From NCBI GenBank assembly GCA_002352945.1, contig DDHL01000007.1:1-16907 (forward strand): a DNA stretch of 16,907 bases, given 5' to 3'. Shown in pieces: positions 7,463 through 15,679 of the stretch; positions within the stretch are counted from its first letter, which is position 1; each line of letters begins with the position of its first letter. The notes beneath the pieces are model-generated. The model made no database searches and had not been told where the DNA came from. It saw only the letters and a list, made by a program, of their open reading frames with translations. The translations under genes were made by a program, and so were the position numbers. This stretch comes from Campylobacteraceae bacterium UBA1877. GTDB lineage: Bacteria; Campylobacterota; Campylobacteria; Campylobacterales; Campylobacteraceae.

Positions 7463-8885
7463 ATTATCCTCATTGGCTAAGGTTCAATATGCCAATATAC
7501 TCTCTATTGTTGCTTTTTCTATGTCTGTTATACTTGAGATTGTAATAAATGGATTCCACTCTATACAGATAATCAATCTAACCAACTTTGCACTAGCTTG
7601 GTTTATGTTTATAAATATCCGCAAGGTGCAGGGTACTTTGAGCTACTTGAGTGGAATCGTCAAAGATAGTTCGCAAGGTCATTTGCATGGACGAATTGTA
7701 AAGGTAAAAGATGGCGGAGAGTTAAAAGAGCTATGCTCAAACATGAATATGCTTTTGGATAATTTTGAATTGCTTACAAAAGAGATAAAAGCTACAATTA
7801 TTGCTGCATCTAAAGAGAATTTTGATCGAAAAATTTTACAAAAAGGAATGCATGGAGAGTTTAAAGAGCAGTCTAACTTAGTCAATCAAGCAGTTGCTGC
7901 TATGAAGGCAAACCACGAATTTATATCTAAAAATGTTTTAAATGCTGAGCTTGCGCAAATTAGTAGCTCTTCTAATGATTTTGCAACAGTACAGCACGAT
8001 TTAGCCGCTATTGTTGAAGAGTTAAAAGGGATTGTTAAAAATGGTGAAACTGCAGCTGGGCAGACTCGAGTTAGTTATGATAAATTAGATGAGACTATTA
8101 AACGGATTTATAGATTGGTTGAGTATGTAGACCATAACGAATCAAGCACAAACGTCTTATCTCAACGAACCGAAGAGATAAGTCATGTGGTTGACGTTAT
8201 CAATGATATTGCTGATAAGACCAACTTGTTAGCACTTAATGCAGCTATTGAGGCAGCACGTGCTGGTGAGCATGGGCGAGGATTTTCAGTAGTTGCAGAT
8301 GAGGTAAGAAAGCTTGCAGAAACTACTCAAAAAGCTACTGCTGAGATAGAGATATCTATAAAAACTTTACAGCAAGAGACAAACGAGATTGAAACAAATG
8401 CATCTAAAATGAAACAAAATGCCGATAAGTCAAGTAAAACCTTAGATGAGCTTCATAAAACCTTTGGAGAGCTTTTGGGCTACTCTGACATGACATCAAA
8501 AAGCATCAATTTTATCCAGCGAACAATTTTTGTAACCTTGGCAAAAATGAATCATGCAATCTACAAATCTAATGCATATAGTGCAGTTTATGTAGGAGAT
8601 AAAAATATCGACTTAGCAAACCACAAAGAGTGTGATTTTGGAAAATGGTATGCTAAAGAGGGTGAAGAGATTTTTGGCACAACAAAAGCCTATAAAGACT
8701 TGCATGAGCCACATAAAAGACTCCACTCCAATGCTCTAACAGTTGCCGAGTATGTCAAAAACACTAAGAGTGGGCTTTTGGATGAAAAAGAAGAGGTTAT
8801 TAAACTCTTTAAAGATTTAGAAGAACAAAGTAGAAAACTTTTCGAGCTATTAGACATCATGGCTAAAGAAAAAAATGCAGCCTAA
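7434..8885 (+). CDS. membrane-anchored chemoreceptor with C-terminal CZB zinc-binding domain
   Basis: A 483-residue methyl-accepting chemotaxis protein without a periplasmic sensor. Two hydrophobic segments (about residues 18-39 and 45-62) form a membrane hairpin, followed by a HAMP-like linker and the cytoplasmic signalling coiled coil. The conserved tip reads [19 protein letters not shown], followed by [16 protein letters not shown]. After residue about 365 comes a CZB domain with His374, Cys400 (in [10 protein letters not shown]), His427 and His431, the 3-His/1-Cys zinc set of that family. CZB domains occur in receptors such as Helicobacter TlpD. The Aer-like membrane hairpin and the overlapping PAS gene point to a split energy-taxis receptor like the C. 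jejuni CetA-CetB pair. CetA-type partners that I know of are not typically tipped with CZB, so this receptor may integrate redox and zinc or oxidant signals. AAAAGG lies 6-7 bases before the ATG. Confidence 0.88.
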   Translation: MNRSFSHSNKLSSLAKVQYANILSIVAFSMSVILEIVINGFHSIQIINLTNFALAWFMFINIRKVQGTLSYLSGIVKDSSQGHLHGRIVKVKDGGELKELCSNMNMLLDNFELLTKEIKATIIAASKENFDRKILQKGMHGEFKEQSNLVNQAVAAMKANHEFISKNVLNAELAQISSSSNDFATVQHDLAAIVEELKGIVKNGETAAGQTRVSYDKLDETIKRIYRLVEYVDHNESSTNVLSQRTEEISHVVDVINDIADKTNLLALNAAIEAARAGEHGRGFSVVADEVRKLAETTQKATAEIEISIKTLQQETNEIETNASKMKQNADKSSKTLDELHKTFGELLGYSDMTSKSINFIQRTIFVTLAKMNHAIYKSNAYSAVYVGDKNIDLANHKECDFGKWYAKEGEEIFGTTKAYKDLHEPHKRLHSNALTVAEYVKNTKSGLLDEKEEVIKLFKDLEEQSRKLFELLDIMAKEKNAA

Positions 8886-8894
8886 ACCACTTAA

Positions 8895-8935
8895 AAAGGG
8901 AGATTAATCTTTAAAATTGAAAGAAATCTTCCTTT
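8895..8935 (+). terminator. hairpin between the chemoreceptor and the dynamin-like genes
   Basis: AAAGGGAGATT (8895-8905) pairs with AATCTTCCTTT (8925-8935) through one G-U pair, with a 19-base AT-rich loop. There is no T tract afterwards, so terminator function is only suggested by the stem and by its place 10 bases after the stop. Confidence 0.3.
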
Positions 8936-8940
8936 GATTG

Positions 8941-8949
8941 TGGTATCAT
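8941..8949 (+). promoter_or_regulatory. extended -10 element upstream of the dynamin-like pair
   Basis: TGGTATCAT fits the extended -10 pattern TGnTATAAT with one mismatch. No -35 at standard spacing is evident; a TTGAAA at 8917 is too far away. The start codon is 28 bases downstream. Confidence 0.35.
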
Positions 8950-8976
8950 TAAGTTAAAAAAGGATGCAGTTTTTCT

Positions 8977-11289
8977 ATGCCTTTAGCACTACTTTGGTCT
9001 TTGCCTAATGATGAAATTAATCCGCTTACACTAGCAGTCAATGATGAATCAACCCAAACTCTAGGCGCTTATTTTGCTGTTATCTTAACGGCTTCAAGTC
9101 AAACTTTTTCTTTGCTATTAAATAATAATCCATTTAAAGAGGCTTTTTTTAAACTTTTTAAAGAGGAATTACAAAATCAAAAACAGTGCATGGCAGCGCA
9201 AAAAGCTATATTTGAGTATTTAAACAATGCTCCCCACTTAGCGCAAGCCACACTAGTATATATGCACAAACTCTTAAAGCTAAATCTAATTGATAAAAAT
9301 ATAGTTGAATATGTGCAAAAAATCTCGCAAATCCAAGTGGATGAAAAAAGAGATTCTTTACATGTAAAGCTTCCAGAAGGATTTGATTTTCATGCTATTA
9401 AAAGCAGTTTGCTTCAAATTGGCCAAATTGCAAATGAAAAGCTTTGTTTGCAAGAGAGCTTTAAAAAAGAGTGGAGCACGGTAGCAGATAGCTTAAAAAA
9501 TGCCCAATTTTCCATTGGAATAACAGGAGTTATGAATGCGGGAAAATCAACCCTTCTTAACGCCTTGCTTAAAGATGAGATTTTAGGAACCTCTACCATC
9601 CCAGAAACTGCAAACTTAACCATCATATCTTACTCAAAAAAACCTTTTGCAAAAGTCCATTTTTGGAAAAAATCCGAGTGGGAACAGATTGAAAAGAGTG
9701 CTTTAATAAATGAATCGATGATGGAGTTTGTCCAGCAAACAAAGGCACTAATAGGTCAAGATTGGGATAAATTTATCACGCAAGATGGATATGTTAAAAC
9801 GATTGATCCAAAAGATTTAGCCAAATTTACCTCAGCTACAATATCAAAAGGGCGTTGCAATATTGTAAAATCAGTTGAGCTTGGTCTTGATACTCCTTTG
9901 GCAAAAGATGGAGTAAGTATTGTTGATACTCCAGGTTTAGATGATCCAATAATCCAGCGTGAAGAGATAACAAAATCGTATCTTGCAAATTGCGATGTGA
10001 TGGTGCACTTGATGAATGCAAGCCAGTCAGCTACACAAAAGGATGTGGATTTTATAATCGATGCACTTACGTATCAACGTATTTCACATCTTGTTTTGGT
10101 TATAACTAGGATTGATAAGATTACTCAAGAGTCATTAAAAGAGGTGATTGAGTATACAAAAAGAAGCATCTCGCAAAGACTAAAAACCTTAGATAAACCC
10201 CACTTAATCGATCCGATATTAAATAAAATTTCCATATTTCCAGTATCAGCGCTTTATGCTCTTATGCATAGAACCAAAAAAGACAAAGAGGCTCTCAAAG
10301 ATGGTTGGAGTATAGAAAAAACTGGTATACTGGATTTTGAAAAGCATCTTAATGAACTTTTATTTGGCGGTCAAAGGGCGCACATTATGCTAAGAGCTGC
10401 ATCTAAGAGCATGACTCAAATTTTAAAAAAACAAGAAGGTGCCCTTTGGGATGAAAAAAGATTACTAAGCCAAAGTGCTAAAGACCTTGAGCAAAAAAAA
10501 GAGGCTTTAAATGCTAGGCAAGCTAAATTGAAAAAAGAGATTGAGATTGCAAAAAGCGACTTAGATGAACTTATCTTTACATGTAAAGAGCACTTATCAA
10601 CGATGCAAAATGTTGCAAAAGGAAAGCTAAAGCGACTGCAAAATCAAATCCATGAAAGACTTAGCTCTGATGTTCTTTATAGTATTAAAAAAAGCAAAAA
10701 ATATCCAGCTAAAAGCAGACTTGAAACCATTGTTGCAACCACTATGAGTGATGGTTTGATTGATTTGGTACGAGAGTACCGTTTTATGCTATTTAAATAT
10801 TTAGATGCAAAGTTATCCTCATTTACTTATAAGCATAAAGGTGTTTTAAAAGAGATTGAGTTTGGATTTGATCCAAAAGCTTACCAAGAAGAGGCTGCAA
10901 AAAGCGGTATTTTAAGTACAAACCATACAATTTTATCTCAAAATGCGGCGCAAACAATTCTAGCTCAAAAAAGCAAAAATGCCAATTTGGGACTTGAAAA
11001 TTTAAAAAAAGTGATTGCAGAGGGCTTTGAGCCAATAGAATTAAGAGTAATTCCTTTGTTAGAAAAGAGTGGAATGAATATGATTTTAGAGTTAAATAAG
11101 AGCATAAATACTCCAATTGAAACTGCTGTGAATGGGATGCTTCTTGAGAGTAAAAACTTAGAAGCTGCACTTTTACATGTAAAAAAAGATAGCACCTCAT
11201 CTAAAAAAAGAATTGAGTTTTTAGAAGATCAAATCAAAGTAATAAAAACTTTAAAAGATCAAATTACTTCATGTATGAAGGTGGCCTAA
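8977..11289 (+). CDS. bacterial dynamin-like GTPase, DLP1-type
   Basis: A 770-residue large GTPase of the bacterial dynamin-like family. G1 is GVMNAGKS (Gly184-Ser191), G2 is probably a Thr in TSTIPETANLT, G3 is DTPG (317-320) and G4 is TRID (377-380). The remaining roughly 350 residues are mostly long charged helices with coiled-coil character (about 475-560 and 700-760), as expected for the stalk and tip. There are 180 residues before the GTPase domain, including a helical extension. Together with the overlapping second GTPase gene it matches the C. jejuni DLP1/DLP2 pair (Cj0411/Cj0412), which assemble as a heterotetramer and tether lipid membranes; membrane activity here is inferred. The reading frame contains three perfect TTTACATGTAAA palindromes. 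The nearest Shine-Dalgarno (AAAGG) lies about 14 bases before the ATG, longer than usual, so the start is less certain than the frame. Confidence 0.88.
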   Translation: MPLALLWSLPNDEINPLTLAVNDESTQTLGAYFAVILTASSQTFSLLLNNNPFKEAFFKLFKEELQNQKQCMAAQKAIFEYLNNAPHLAQATLVYMHKLLKLNLIDKNIVEYVQKISQIQVDEKRDSLHVKLPEGFDFHAIKSSLLQIGQIANEKLCLQESFKKEWSTVADSLKNAQFSIGITGVMNAGKSTLLNALLKDEILGTSTIPETANLTIISYSKKPFAKVHFWKKSEWEQIEKSALINESMMEFVQQTKALIGQDWDKFITQDGYVKTIDPKDLAKFTSATISKGRCNIVKSVELGLDTPLAKDGVSIVDTPGLDDPIIQREEITKSYLANCDVMVHLMNASQSATQKDVDFIIDALTYQRISHLVLVITRIDKITQESLKEVIEYTKRSISQRLKTLDKPHLIDPILNKISIFPVSALYALMHRTKKDKEALKDGWSIEKTGILDFEKHLNELLFGGQRAHIMLRAASKSMTQILKKQEGALWDEKRLLSQSAKDLEQKKEALNARQAKLKKEIEIAKSDLDELIFTCKEHLSTMQNVAKGKLKRLQNQIHERLSSDVLYSIKKSKKYPAKSRLETIVATTMSDGLIDLVREYRFMLFKYLDAKLSSFTYKHKGVLKEIEFGFDPKAYQEEAAKSGILSTNHTILSQNAAQTILAQKSKNANLGLENLKKVIAEGFEPIELRVIPLLEKSGMNMILELNKSINTPIETAVNGMLLESKNLEAALLHVKKDSTSSKKRIEFLEDQIKVIKTLKDQITSCMKVA
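9357..9368. repeat. TTTACATGTAAA palindrome, copy 4 (inside the DLP1-type gene)
   Basis: Perfect copy within CTTTACATGTAAAG, read in frame as Leu-His-Val-Lys (SLHVKL). Confidence 0.9.
10576..10587. repeat. TTTACATGTAAA palindrome, copy 5 (inside the DLP1-type gene)
   Basis: Perfect copy within CTTTACATGTAAAG, here read in a different frame as Phe-Thr-Cys-Lys (IFTCKE). Preservation of the same DNA through another peptide argues for selection on DNA. Confidence 0.9.
11172..11183. repeat. TTTACATGTAAA palindrome, copy 6 (inside the DLP1-type gene)
   Basis: Perfect 12-mer flanked by T and A instead of C and G, read as Leu-Leu-His-Val-Lys near the C-terminus of the DLP1-type protein. Confidence 0.9.
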
Positions 11290-13292
11290 TGGAGTGGTTT
11301 GATCGTTTTGTAAAAGAGTATTTAGAAGCCAAAAAAAGGTTAACAACCACTAGCTCATCCAATCCGCTGCTAGGGTTAATTCGCAAAACAAGGCAGGCTA
11401 TAAATATTGAAGAAGCCTCTATGAAGGCTGCATTTGATATGCTTGAAAGGCGAGCCGAAGAGCCTATGAAGGTGGCAATTACTGGACAATTTTCAAGTGG
11501 AAAATCAACTTTTTTAAACGCTTTGCTCTCAAAAGATATCTTGCCAACTGGCATAACTCCTGTGACTTCAAAGGTAAATTATATCCGCTATGGAAATAGC
11601 TTTCAACTTCAAGTACACTACAATGATGGGCGAGAGGCATTTTATGGAGTTGAAAATATTGCAAGCTTTATTGACCAGCGAAAGAGCATGGAAGATGTAA
11701 AGTATCTTACTTTGTATGCCCCGCTTCCACTTTTAAAAGAGGTGGTTTTTGTGGACACTCCAGGGCTAAATTCTCAAGCTCAAAGCGATACAAAAACAAC
11801 TCAAAATGTTTTAAAAGAGGTTGATGGGATTATTTGGCTTACTTTGATTGATAATGCTGGCAAGCAAAGCGAAGTTGAGGTTTTGCGCACCTATATGGAT
11901 GCATACGATTCAAAATCCTTATGTGTGCTCAATCAAAAAGATAAGTTTTCAGATGAGGATGTGCAAAAAACGGTTAAGTATATAAATGACTCTTTGGGTG
12001 GGTTTTTTGCTAAAGTCGTTGCAATTTCAGCAAAACAAGCCTTAAAAGCACGTTCGCAAAGTCGCCAAAACCGCCTTGAAGAAGCATTGCAAATTCTGCT
12101 TGAAGATATACAAAAAAAGAGTCAAAGCGATGGAGTTTTATCTGATGATTCTTTTAATGAGGCAATTGAGACTTATACAAAAACCTGCCAAGAGATTTTA
12201 GCAGAGCCCGATGATGCAAATGTAGCACTTTTGGAAGAGTCAAATATTCATAGTGTGTTAGAGTTTATTCAAGAGCAGATTCGACCCAAAGCAAACCAAT
12301 CAAAAGCCTATGCAATTGAAAAGGGGCTAGATTGGCTAAAAGAGATATCAATCAAACAGCACCAAGAGCTTTTACGGGTTTATGAAGAGCTTGAAGAGAT
12401 TTTAAACAGTTTTGAAAAAGAGGCGCAAAAGACGTTTGAAGAGCTTAAAACTCGTTTTGGGCGGGAGTTACATGAAGCATATAATAAAATTCAAAATATT
12501 ATCGACACCATTGCATCACAAATTCTCAATCACGTCCAAACCCAAACTCGCACACGCTACAAGGCTCAAAAAAAGGGAATTATAGGCAAAAAAGTCTATT
12601 ATGAACCTATAGCTTACGAAGTGGCAAAAATCAATGCCGATGAGGTTTATAAGATTCTTTTTTATGATGAAGATGTGATTGGTAAAATGTTTAAAAAATA
12701 TGTTCGCTATCTTCGAACAATACAAGATGGTGTAAATCAAGAAAATAGTCTTATTTACCAAAAACTAGAAAGTAAAGTAACTTCATGGCAGCACAAATAT
12801 GAGATTTTTAGCCCAAAAGAGGAGCTTTATAGCAAAGAGGAGTTTGCTAGATTGAGGCGTTTTGCATCAAAAGCGTATGAAACCTTTTTAAAGCCATTTA
12901 ATGATGAAATAAGAGGTTCGTATGCTCAAATCTCATCCCAATTTAACCATTTAAGTTCAGCTGTGAGTTTTAATTATCAAAATGCAACTGAGGTGAGTGT
13001 AGGGTTTTTAGAGCGAAAAATTAGTGAATCCATTGGGCTCTATGAAGAAAATCCCGAACTCTTTCCCTTGTACCAGCCAAAGCTTGATGAGATTAAAAAT
13101 CGCCTAAAAACTAGTTTTCATCTATACGAGCTTGAAAACATGATGTATACAAACAGAACCTTTTTGCACAAAAACTATGAAAGGCTTGTGAATCAATTTT
13201 CAAAAATTATGTCAAAACATCGAGAGTTTTTAGAGGAGAAAAAAGCTTACCATAAAGAGTGTATCAAACGTATAAAATCAGTGAAAAAGTAA
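11289..13292 (+). CDS. bacterial dynamin-like GTPase, DLP2-type
   Basis: Second member of the tandem dynamin-like pair, 667 residues. The GTPase domain starts near residue 60: G1 GQFSSGKST (66-74), G2 probably a Thr in TGITPVTSKV, G3 DTPG (156-159) and G4 NQKD (215-218). The rest is predicted helical, with a charged region around residues 360-400 and a lysine-rich C-terminus that could contact membrane lipids. Its closest functional precedent is C. jejuni DLP2, partner of DLP1. The two GTPases differ clearly in sequence, so this is an old paralogous pair and not a recent duplication. A longer start at 11271 exists. The ATG at 11289 overlaps the DLP1 stop by one base (TAATG) and has AAGGTGG 4-5 bases upstream, so I prefer it. 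Coupled translation would favour a fixed ratio of the two proteins. Confidence 0.87.
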   Translation: MEWFDRFVKEYLEAKKRLTTTSSSNPLLGLIRKTRQAINIEEASMKAAFDMLERRAEEPMKVAITGQFSSGKSTFLNALLSKDILPTGITPVTSKVNYIRYGNSFQLQVHYNDGREAFYGVENIASFIDQRKSMEDVKYLTLYAPLPLLKEVVFVDTPGLNSQAQSDTKTTQNVLKEVDGIIWLTLIDNAGKQSEVEVLRTYMDAYDSKSLCVLNQKDKFSDEDVQKTVKYINDSLGGFFAKVVAISAKQALKARSQSRQNRLEEALQILLEDIQKKSQSDGVLSDDSFNEAIETYTKTCQEILAEPDDANVALLEESNIHSVLEFIQEQIRPKANQSKAYAIEKGLDWLKEISIKQHQELLRVYEELEEILNSFEKEAQKTFEELKTRFGRELHEAYNKIQNIIDTIASQILNHVQTQTRTRYKAQKKGIIGKKVYYEPIAYEVAKINADEVYKILFYDEDVIGKMFKKYVRYLRTIQDGVNQENSLIYQKLESKVTSWQHKYEIFSPKEELYSKEEFARLRRFASKAYETFLKPFNDEIRGSYAQISSQFNHLSSAVSFNYQNATEVSVGFLERKISESIGLYEENPELFPLYQPKLDEIKNRLKTSFHLYELENMMYTNRTFLHKNYERLVNQFSKIMSKHREFLEEKKAYHKECIKRIKSVKK

Positions 13293-13304
13293 TTTACATG
13301 TAAA
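13293..13304. repeat. TTTACATGTAAA palindrome, copy 7 (convergent intergenic region)
   Basis: Perfect 12-mer immediately after the stop codon of the DLP2-type gene. Confidence 0.9.
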
Positions 13305-13332
13305 GGTAATGTTTTAATTATTTGAATGTGTA

Positions 13333-13354
13333 AAGCCTTTACATGTAAAGGCTT
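13333..13354. repeat. 22-bp perfect palindrome containing TTTACATGTAAA copy 8
   Basis: The core at 13338-13349 is extended by matching arms (AAGCC on the left, GGCTT on the right) to a 22-bp perfect palindrome. It lies 5 bases from the ruvB stop and 40 bases from the DLP2 stop, centrally between convergent transcripts. As RNA it could fold into a hairpin read from either strand, so it may also act as a transcript end. There is no T tract. Confidence 0.85.
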
Positions 13355-13359
13355 GTAAA

Positions 13360-14367
13360 TTACTCAAAAAGTCCTTGTCCTGCAGGGTTTAGCCGAAATA
13401 ATTCGTAGCACTTAGGTGTTGCAATTCGACCTCTAGCGGTACGCTCGATATAGCCTTTTGCTAAAAGATAAGGCTCAATTACATCTTCAACCGTTCCCTC
13501 ATCTTCACTTAGAGCTGCTGAAATTGTGCTAAGCCCTAAGGGGCGTCCTTTGGATTCGAGTAAAATATTTAAAAAACGTAAATCCATCTCATCAAAACCC
13601 AGTGAGTTTACTCCTAGCTCGTCAAGTCCATACTTCGCCCTTTGAAGTGAGATTGTATCCTCATCTTCCACATCCGCAAAGTCGCGAATCCTCTTTAGTA
13701 GGCGAAGAGCAATTCTAGGTGTTCCTCGGCATCTTTTAGCCATTTCAAGAGCGGCGTCATCAAGACAGGGCTTTTCGAGTTTGCTTGCAGCCTTTTGGAT
13801 AATGAGTGCCAACTCTTCTGGAGTATAAAATTGTAATCTAAAATGCATTCCAAATCGATCTCTTAGGGGCGAGCTTATCATGCCGGCTCTTGTTGTGGCT
13901 CCAATGAGGGTAAATTTAGGCAAGTCTATTTTGATAGTTTGGGCTGCTGGGCCTGAACCTATGATAATATCAAGCCTAAAATCTTCCATCGCAGGGTATA
14001 AAATCTCTTCAATTGCAGGGGAGAGTCGATGAATTTCATCGATAAAAAGCACATCACCTTCTTCAAGATTGGATAAAATTGCTGCCAAATCACCACTTTT
14101 TTCAATCATGGGTGCAGCAGTTATTTTAATATTTGCTTCCATTTCATTTGCAATTAAGTATGCTAGGGTAGTTTTGCCAAGACCAGGAGGTCCGAAAAAA
14201 AGCACATGATCAAGCGCTTCAGCGCGTTTTTTAGACGCTTTAATAAAAACTTGAAGGTTTTTTTTAATCTTCTCTTGTCCAATATAATCATCCCAAGAGT
14301 TTGGACGAAGCGAGCTTTCATATTCGCTCTCAAAGCTCATCTTTTCAATTTCAATAATTCTTTCCAT
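13360..14367 (-). CDS. ruvB: Holliday junction branch-migration helicase RuvB
   Basis: RuvB is the AAA+ motor that, with RuvA, drives branch migration of Holliday junctions during recombination and repair. The 335-residue protein has the standard order: N-terminal [12 protein letters not shown], Walker [10 protein letters not shown] (59-67), Walker B LFIDEIH with Asp110 and Glu111, the sensor region GATTRAG, the arginine-finger region SPLRDRFG, and a winged-helix C-terminal domain ([14 protein letters not shown]). Length and motifs are those of an intact RuvB. Its ATG overlaps the panB stop by one base (TAATG), and only a weak GA-rich sequence precedes it, so it is probably translated by coupling to panB. 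No ruvA or ruvC lies in the window. Confidence 0.97.
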   Translation of the reverse strand: MERIIEIEKMSFESEYESSLRPNSWDDYIGQEKIKKNLQVFIKASKKRAEALDHVLFFGPPGLGKTTLAYLIANEMEANIKITAAPMIEKSGDLAAILSNLEEGDVLFIDEIHRLSPAIEEILYPAMEDFRLDIIIGSGPAAQTIKIDLPKFTLIGATTRAGMISSPLRDRFGMHFRLQFYTPEELALIIQKAASKLEKPCLDDAALEMAKRCRGTPRIALRLLKRIRDFADVEDEDTISLQRAKYGLDELGVNSLGFDEMDLRFLNILLESKGRPLGLSTISAALSEDEGTVEDVIEPYLLAKGYIERTARGRIATPKCYELFRLNPAGQGLFE

Positions 14368-15176
14368 TAATAACTCGTCTCTTCAGTTGGGAATTTTTTT
14401 GATCTTACCTCATTTGCATAATTGTTTACAGCCTCTTTGATAAGCTTAGCTCCCTCAAGATAGCGTTTTACAAATTTGGGCTTAAACTCTTCAAAGAAGC
14501 CAAAGGCATCGCTCCAAACAAGAACTTGTCCATCCACATCAACTCCAGCGCCAATGCCAATAAGCGGTACGTTCACACTTTGTGCCACGCGGGCTGCAAC
14601 ATCGCGAACAACTCCTTCAATAACTATCGAAAAAACGCCAGCTTCCTCTAAAGCTTTGGCATCTTCAATAAGTTTTGCTTCCTCTTCTTTGGTTTTTCCT
14701 CTAACTTTGTATCCGCCCTCAGCACGTACGCTTTGGGGTAAAAGTCCAATGTGACCCATTACTGCAATGCCATTTTCCGTAAGGTATTTTATAAGTGAAG
14801 CCTTCTCTTTGCCGCCTTCAATTTTTATTGCATGAGCAGCGGTTTGACTATAAACTTTTATAGCATTTTTTAGTGCAACTTCTGGAGTTGCGTAGCTTCC
14901 AAATGGCATATCTGTTACAACAAGTGCATGTTTGGAGCCTTTGCAAACGGCTTTGGTGTGATAGAGCATTATATCCATAGTTGCACTTAATGTATCGCTA
15001 GCTCCGCCAAAACTCATATGCAAACTATCACCAACTAAAATAATATCTACATATGGGTCAAAAAGAGAGGCAAAGAGCGCATCATAAGCTGTTATCATAA
15101 CAATTGGTTCTTTATTTTTTTGCGCTTTGATACGTGTTATAGTTTGATTTGATGGTTTCTTTGAGACAATACTCAT
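14367..15176 (-). CDS. panB: 3-methyl-2-oxobutanoate hydroxymethyltransferase
   Basis: PanB transfers a hydroxymethyl group from methylenetetrahydrofolate to 2-oxoisovalerate to make ketopantoate, the first committed step of pantothenate and coenzyme A synthesis. The 269-residue protein shows the family motifs with magnesium and substrate residues Asp50 (VGDSL), Asp89 (VTDMPFGSY), Lys118 (IKIEGG) and Glu187 (VIEGV). These are counterparts of E. coli Asp45, Asp84, Lys112 and Glu181. The frame continues upstream to 15230, but that stretch contains the panB promoter. The ATG at 15176 has AGGA 6 bases before it and gives the usual length. It forms an operon with ruvB; no panC or panD is in the window. 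Confidence 0.96.
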   Translation of the reverse strand: MSIVSKKPSNQTITRIKAQKNKEPIVMITAYDALFASLFDPYVDIILVGDSLHMSFGGASDTLSATMDIMLYHTKAVCKGSKHALVVTDMPFGSYATPEVALKNAIKVYSQTAAHAIKIEGGKEKASLIKYLTENGIAVMGHIGLLPQSVRAEGGYKVRGKTKEEEAKLIEDAKALEEAGVFSIVIEGVVRDVAARVAQSVNVPLIGIGAGVDVDGQVLVWSDAFGFFEEFKPKFVKRYLEGAKLIKEAVNNYANEVRSKKFPTEETSY

Positions 15177-15220
15177 AATCAATCCTAAATTGGCTTTATA
15201 GCCTTGTTTGAAGTACATAG

Positions 15221-15249
15221 ATTTTAGCAAAAAAATGGTACAATTGCAA
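15221..15249 (-). promoter_or_regulatory. promoter of panB-ruvB
   Basis: On the minus strand, TTGCAA (15249-15244), a 17-bp spacer and TAAAAT (15226-15221), with TGC directly before the -10, form an extended -10 promoter. Transcription should start near 15214, so the panB start is at 15176 and not at 15230. The -35 touches the -10 of the divergent promoter. Confidence 0.65.
15236..15244 (+). promoter_or_regulatory. extended -10 promoter of the Hpt-trpA unit
   Basis: TGGTACAAT matches TGnTATAAT at all but one position. No clear -35 is seen. It shares one base with the -35 of the divergent panB promoter, so the two polymerases could not bind together. Confidence 0.45.
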
Positions 15250-15268
15250 CGAAAGAAAGGGTGTTTAC

Positions 15269-15679
15269 ATGGGAATTTTCTCGCAGATGGAAATGGATTT
15301 TGACTTAGAAATTGTAGAGGATTTTATCACCCACTATGCAATTATGTGCGAATCCATGGAACCTCTTATCATTGGTCTTTCAAAAGATGAAGAGTACGAA
15401 GAGAACATTGGCGAGCTTTTTCGTATCTTTCACAATATTAAGTCGGCAGCTGGATTTGTAAGGCTTGATCCAATCATTAAGCTTGCTTCCTTGTGCGAAG
15501 AGGTTGTGGAGGATGCAAGATCGATGGGCGGGCCTGCAAATGATGAGTTTATTGATTGGCTTTTGCTAGTTAGTGACCAGTTTGTCCGCTATAAACAAGA
15601 TATAGAAGAGGATGCGCCATACTTTTCCATGTTAGAGCCTCTTATTATCAAAGTACCTGTAGAATTGGAAAAAAGATGA
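15269..15679 (+). CDS. small Hpt (histidine phosphotransfer)-like protein
   Basis: A 136-residue acidic protein resembling stand-alone Hpt domains. The phosphorylation-site pattern appears as LFRIFHNIKSAAGF with His55, followed by a helix with LASLCEEVVEDAR, in the arrangement expected for a four-helix bundle. In the usual motif the His is followed by xxKG; here the segment is HNIKS, so Ser replaces the common Gly. It could relay phosphate between a sensor kinase and a response regulator. It could also be an Hpt-like fold with another role, since no kinase or regulator gene is near. The Shine-Dalgarno AAAGGGTG (15255-15262) precedes the ATG. The stop overlaps the trpA start by four bases (ATGA), so the two are co-translated. 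Family call is good; phosphotransfer partners are unknown. Confidence 0.75.
   Translation: MGIFSQMEMDFDLEIVEDFITHYAIMCESMEPLIIGLSKDEEYEENIGELFRIFHNIKSAAGFVRLDPIIKLASLCEEVVEDARSMGGPANDEFIDWLLLVSDQFVRYKQDIEEDAPYFSMLEPLIIKVPVELEKR

Noticed and set aside
8964..9008. 14-codon mini-frame (MQFFYAFSTTLVFA) overlapping the DLP1-type start, possible leader peptide
   Set aside because: The AAAGG directly abuts its ATG, leaving no spacing, and no attenuator structure follows.
10823..11200. Minus-strand frame of 125 codons within the DLP1-type gene
   Set aside because: It is Leu/Ser/Phe-rich as expected from the antisense of Lys/Glu/Asn-rich helices, with no start context or family signature.
11267..11280. 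Inverted repeat CTTCATGTATGAAG at the DLP1/DLP2 junction
   Set aside because: Short arms around a two-base centre inside coding sequence and not repeated elsewhere; it can be chance.
15177..15230. 18-residue extension of PanB
   Set aside because: It overlaps the panB promoter -10 and adds residues that are not part of the family; ATG 15176 has AGGA at good spacing.
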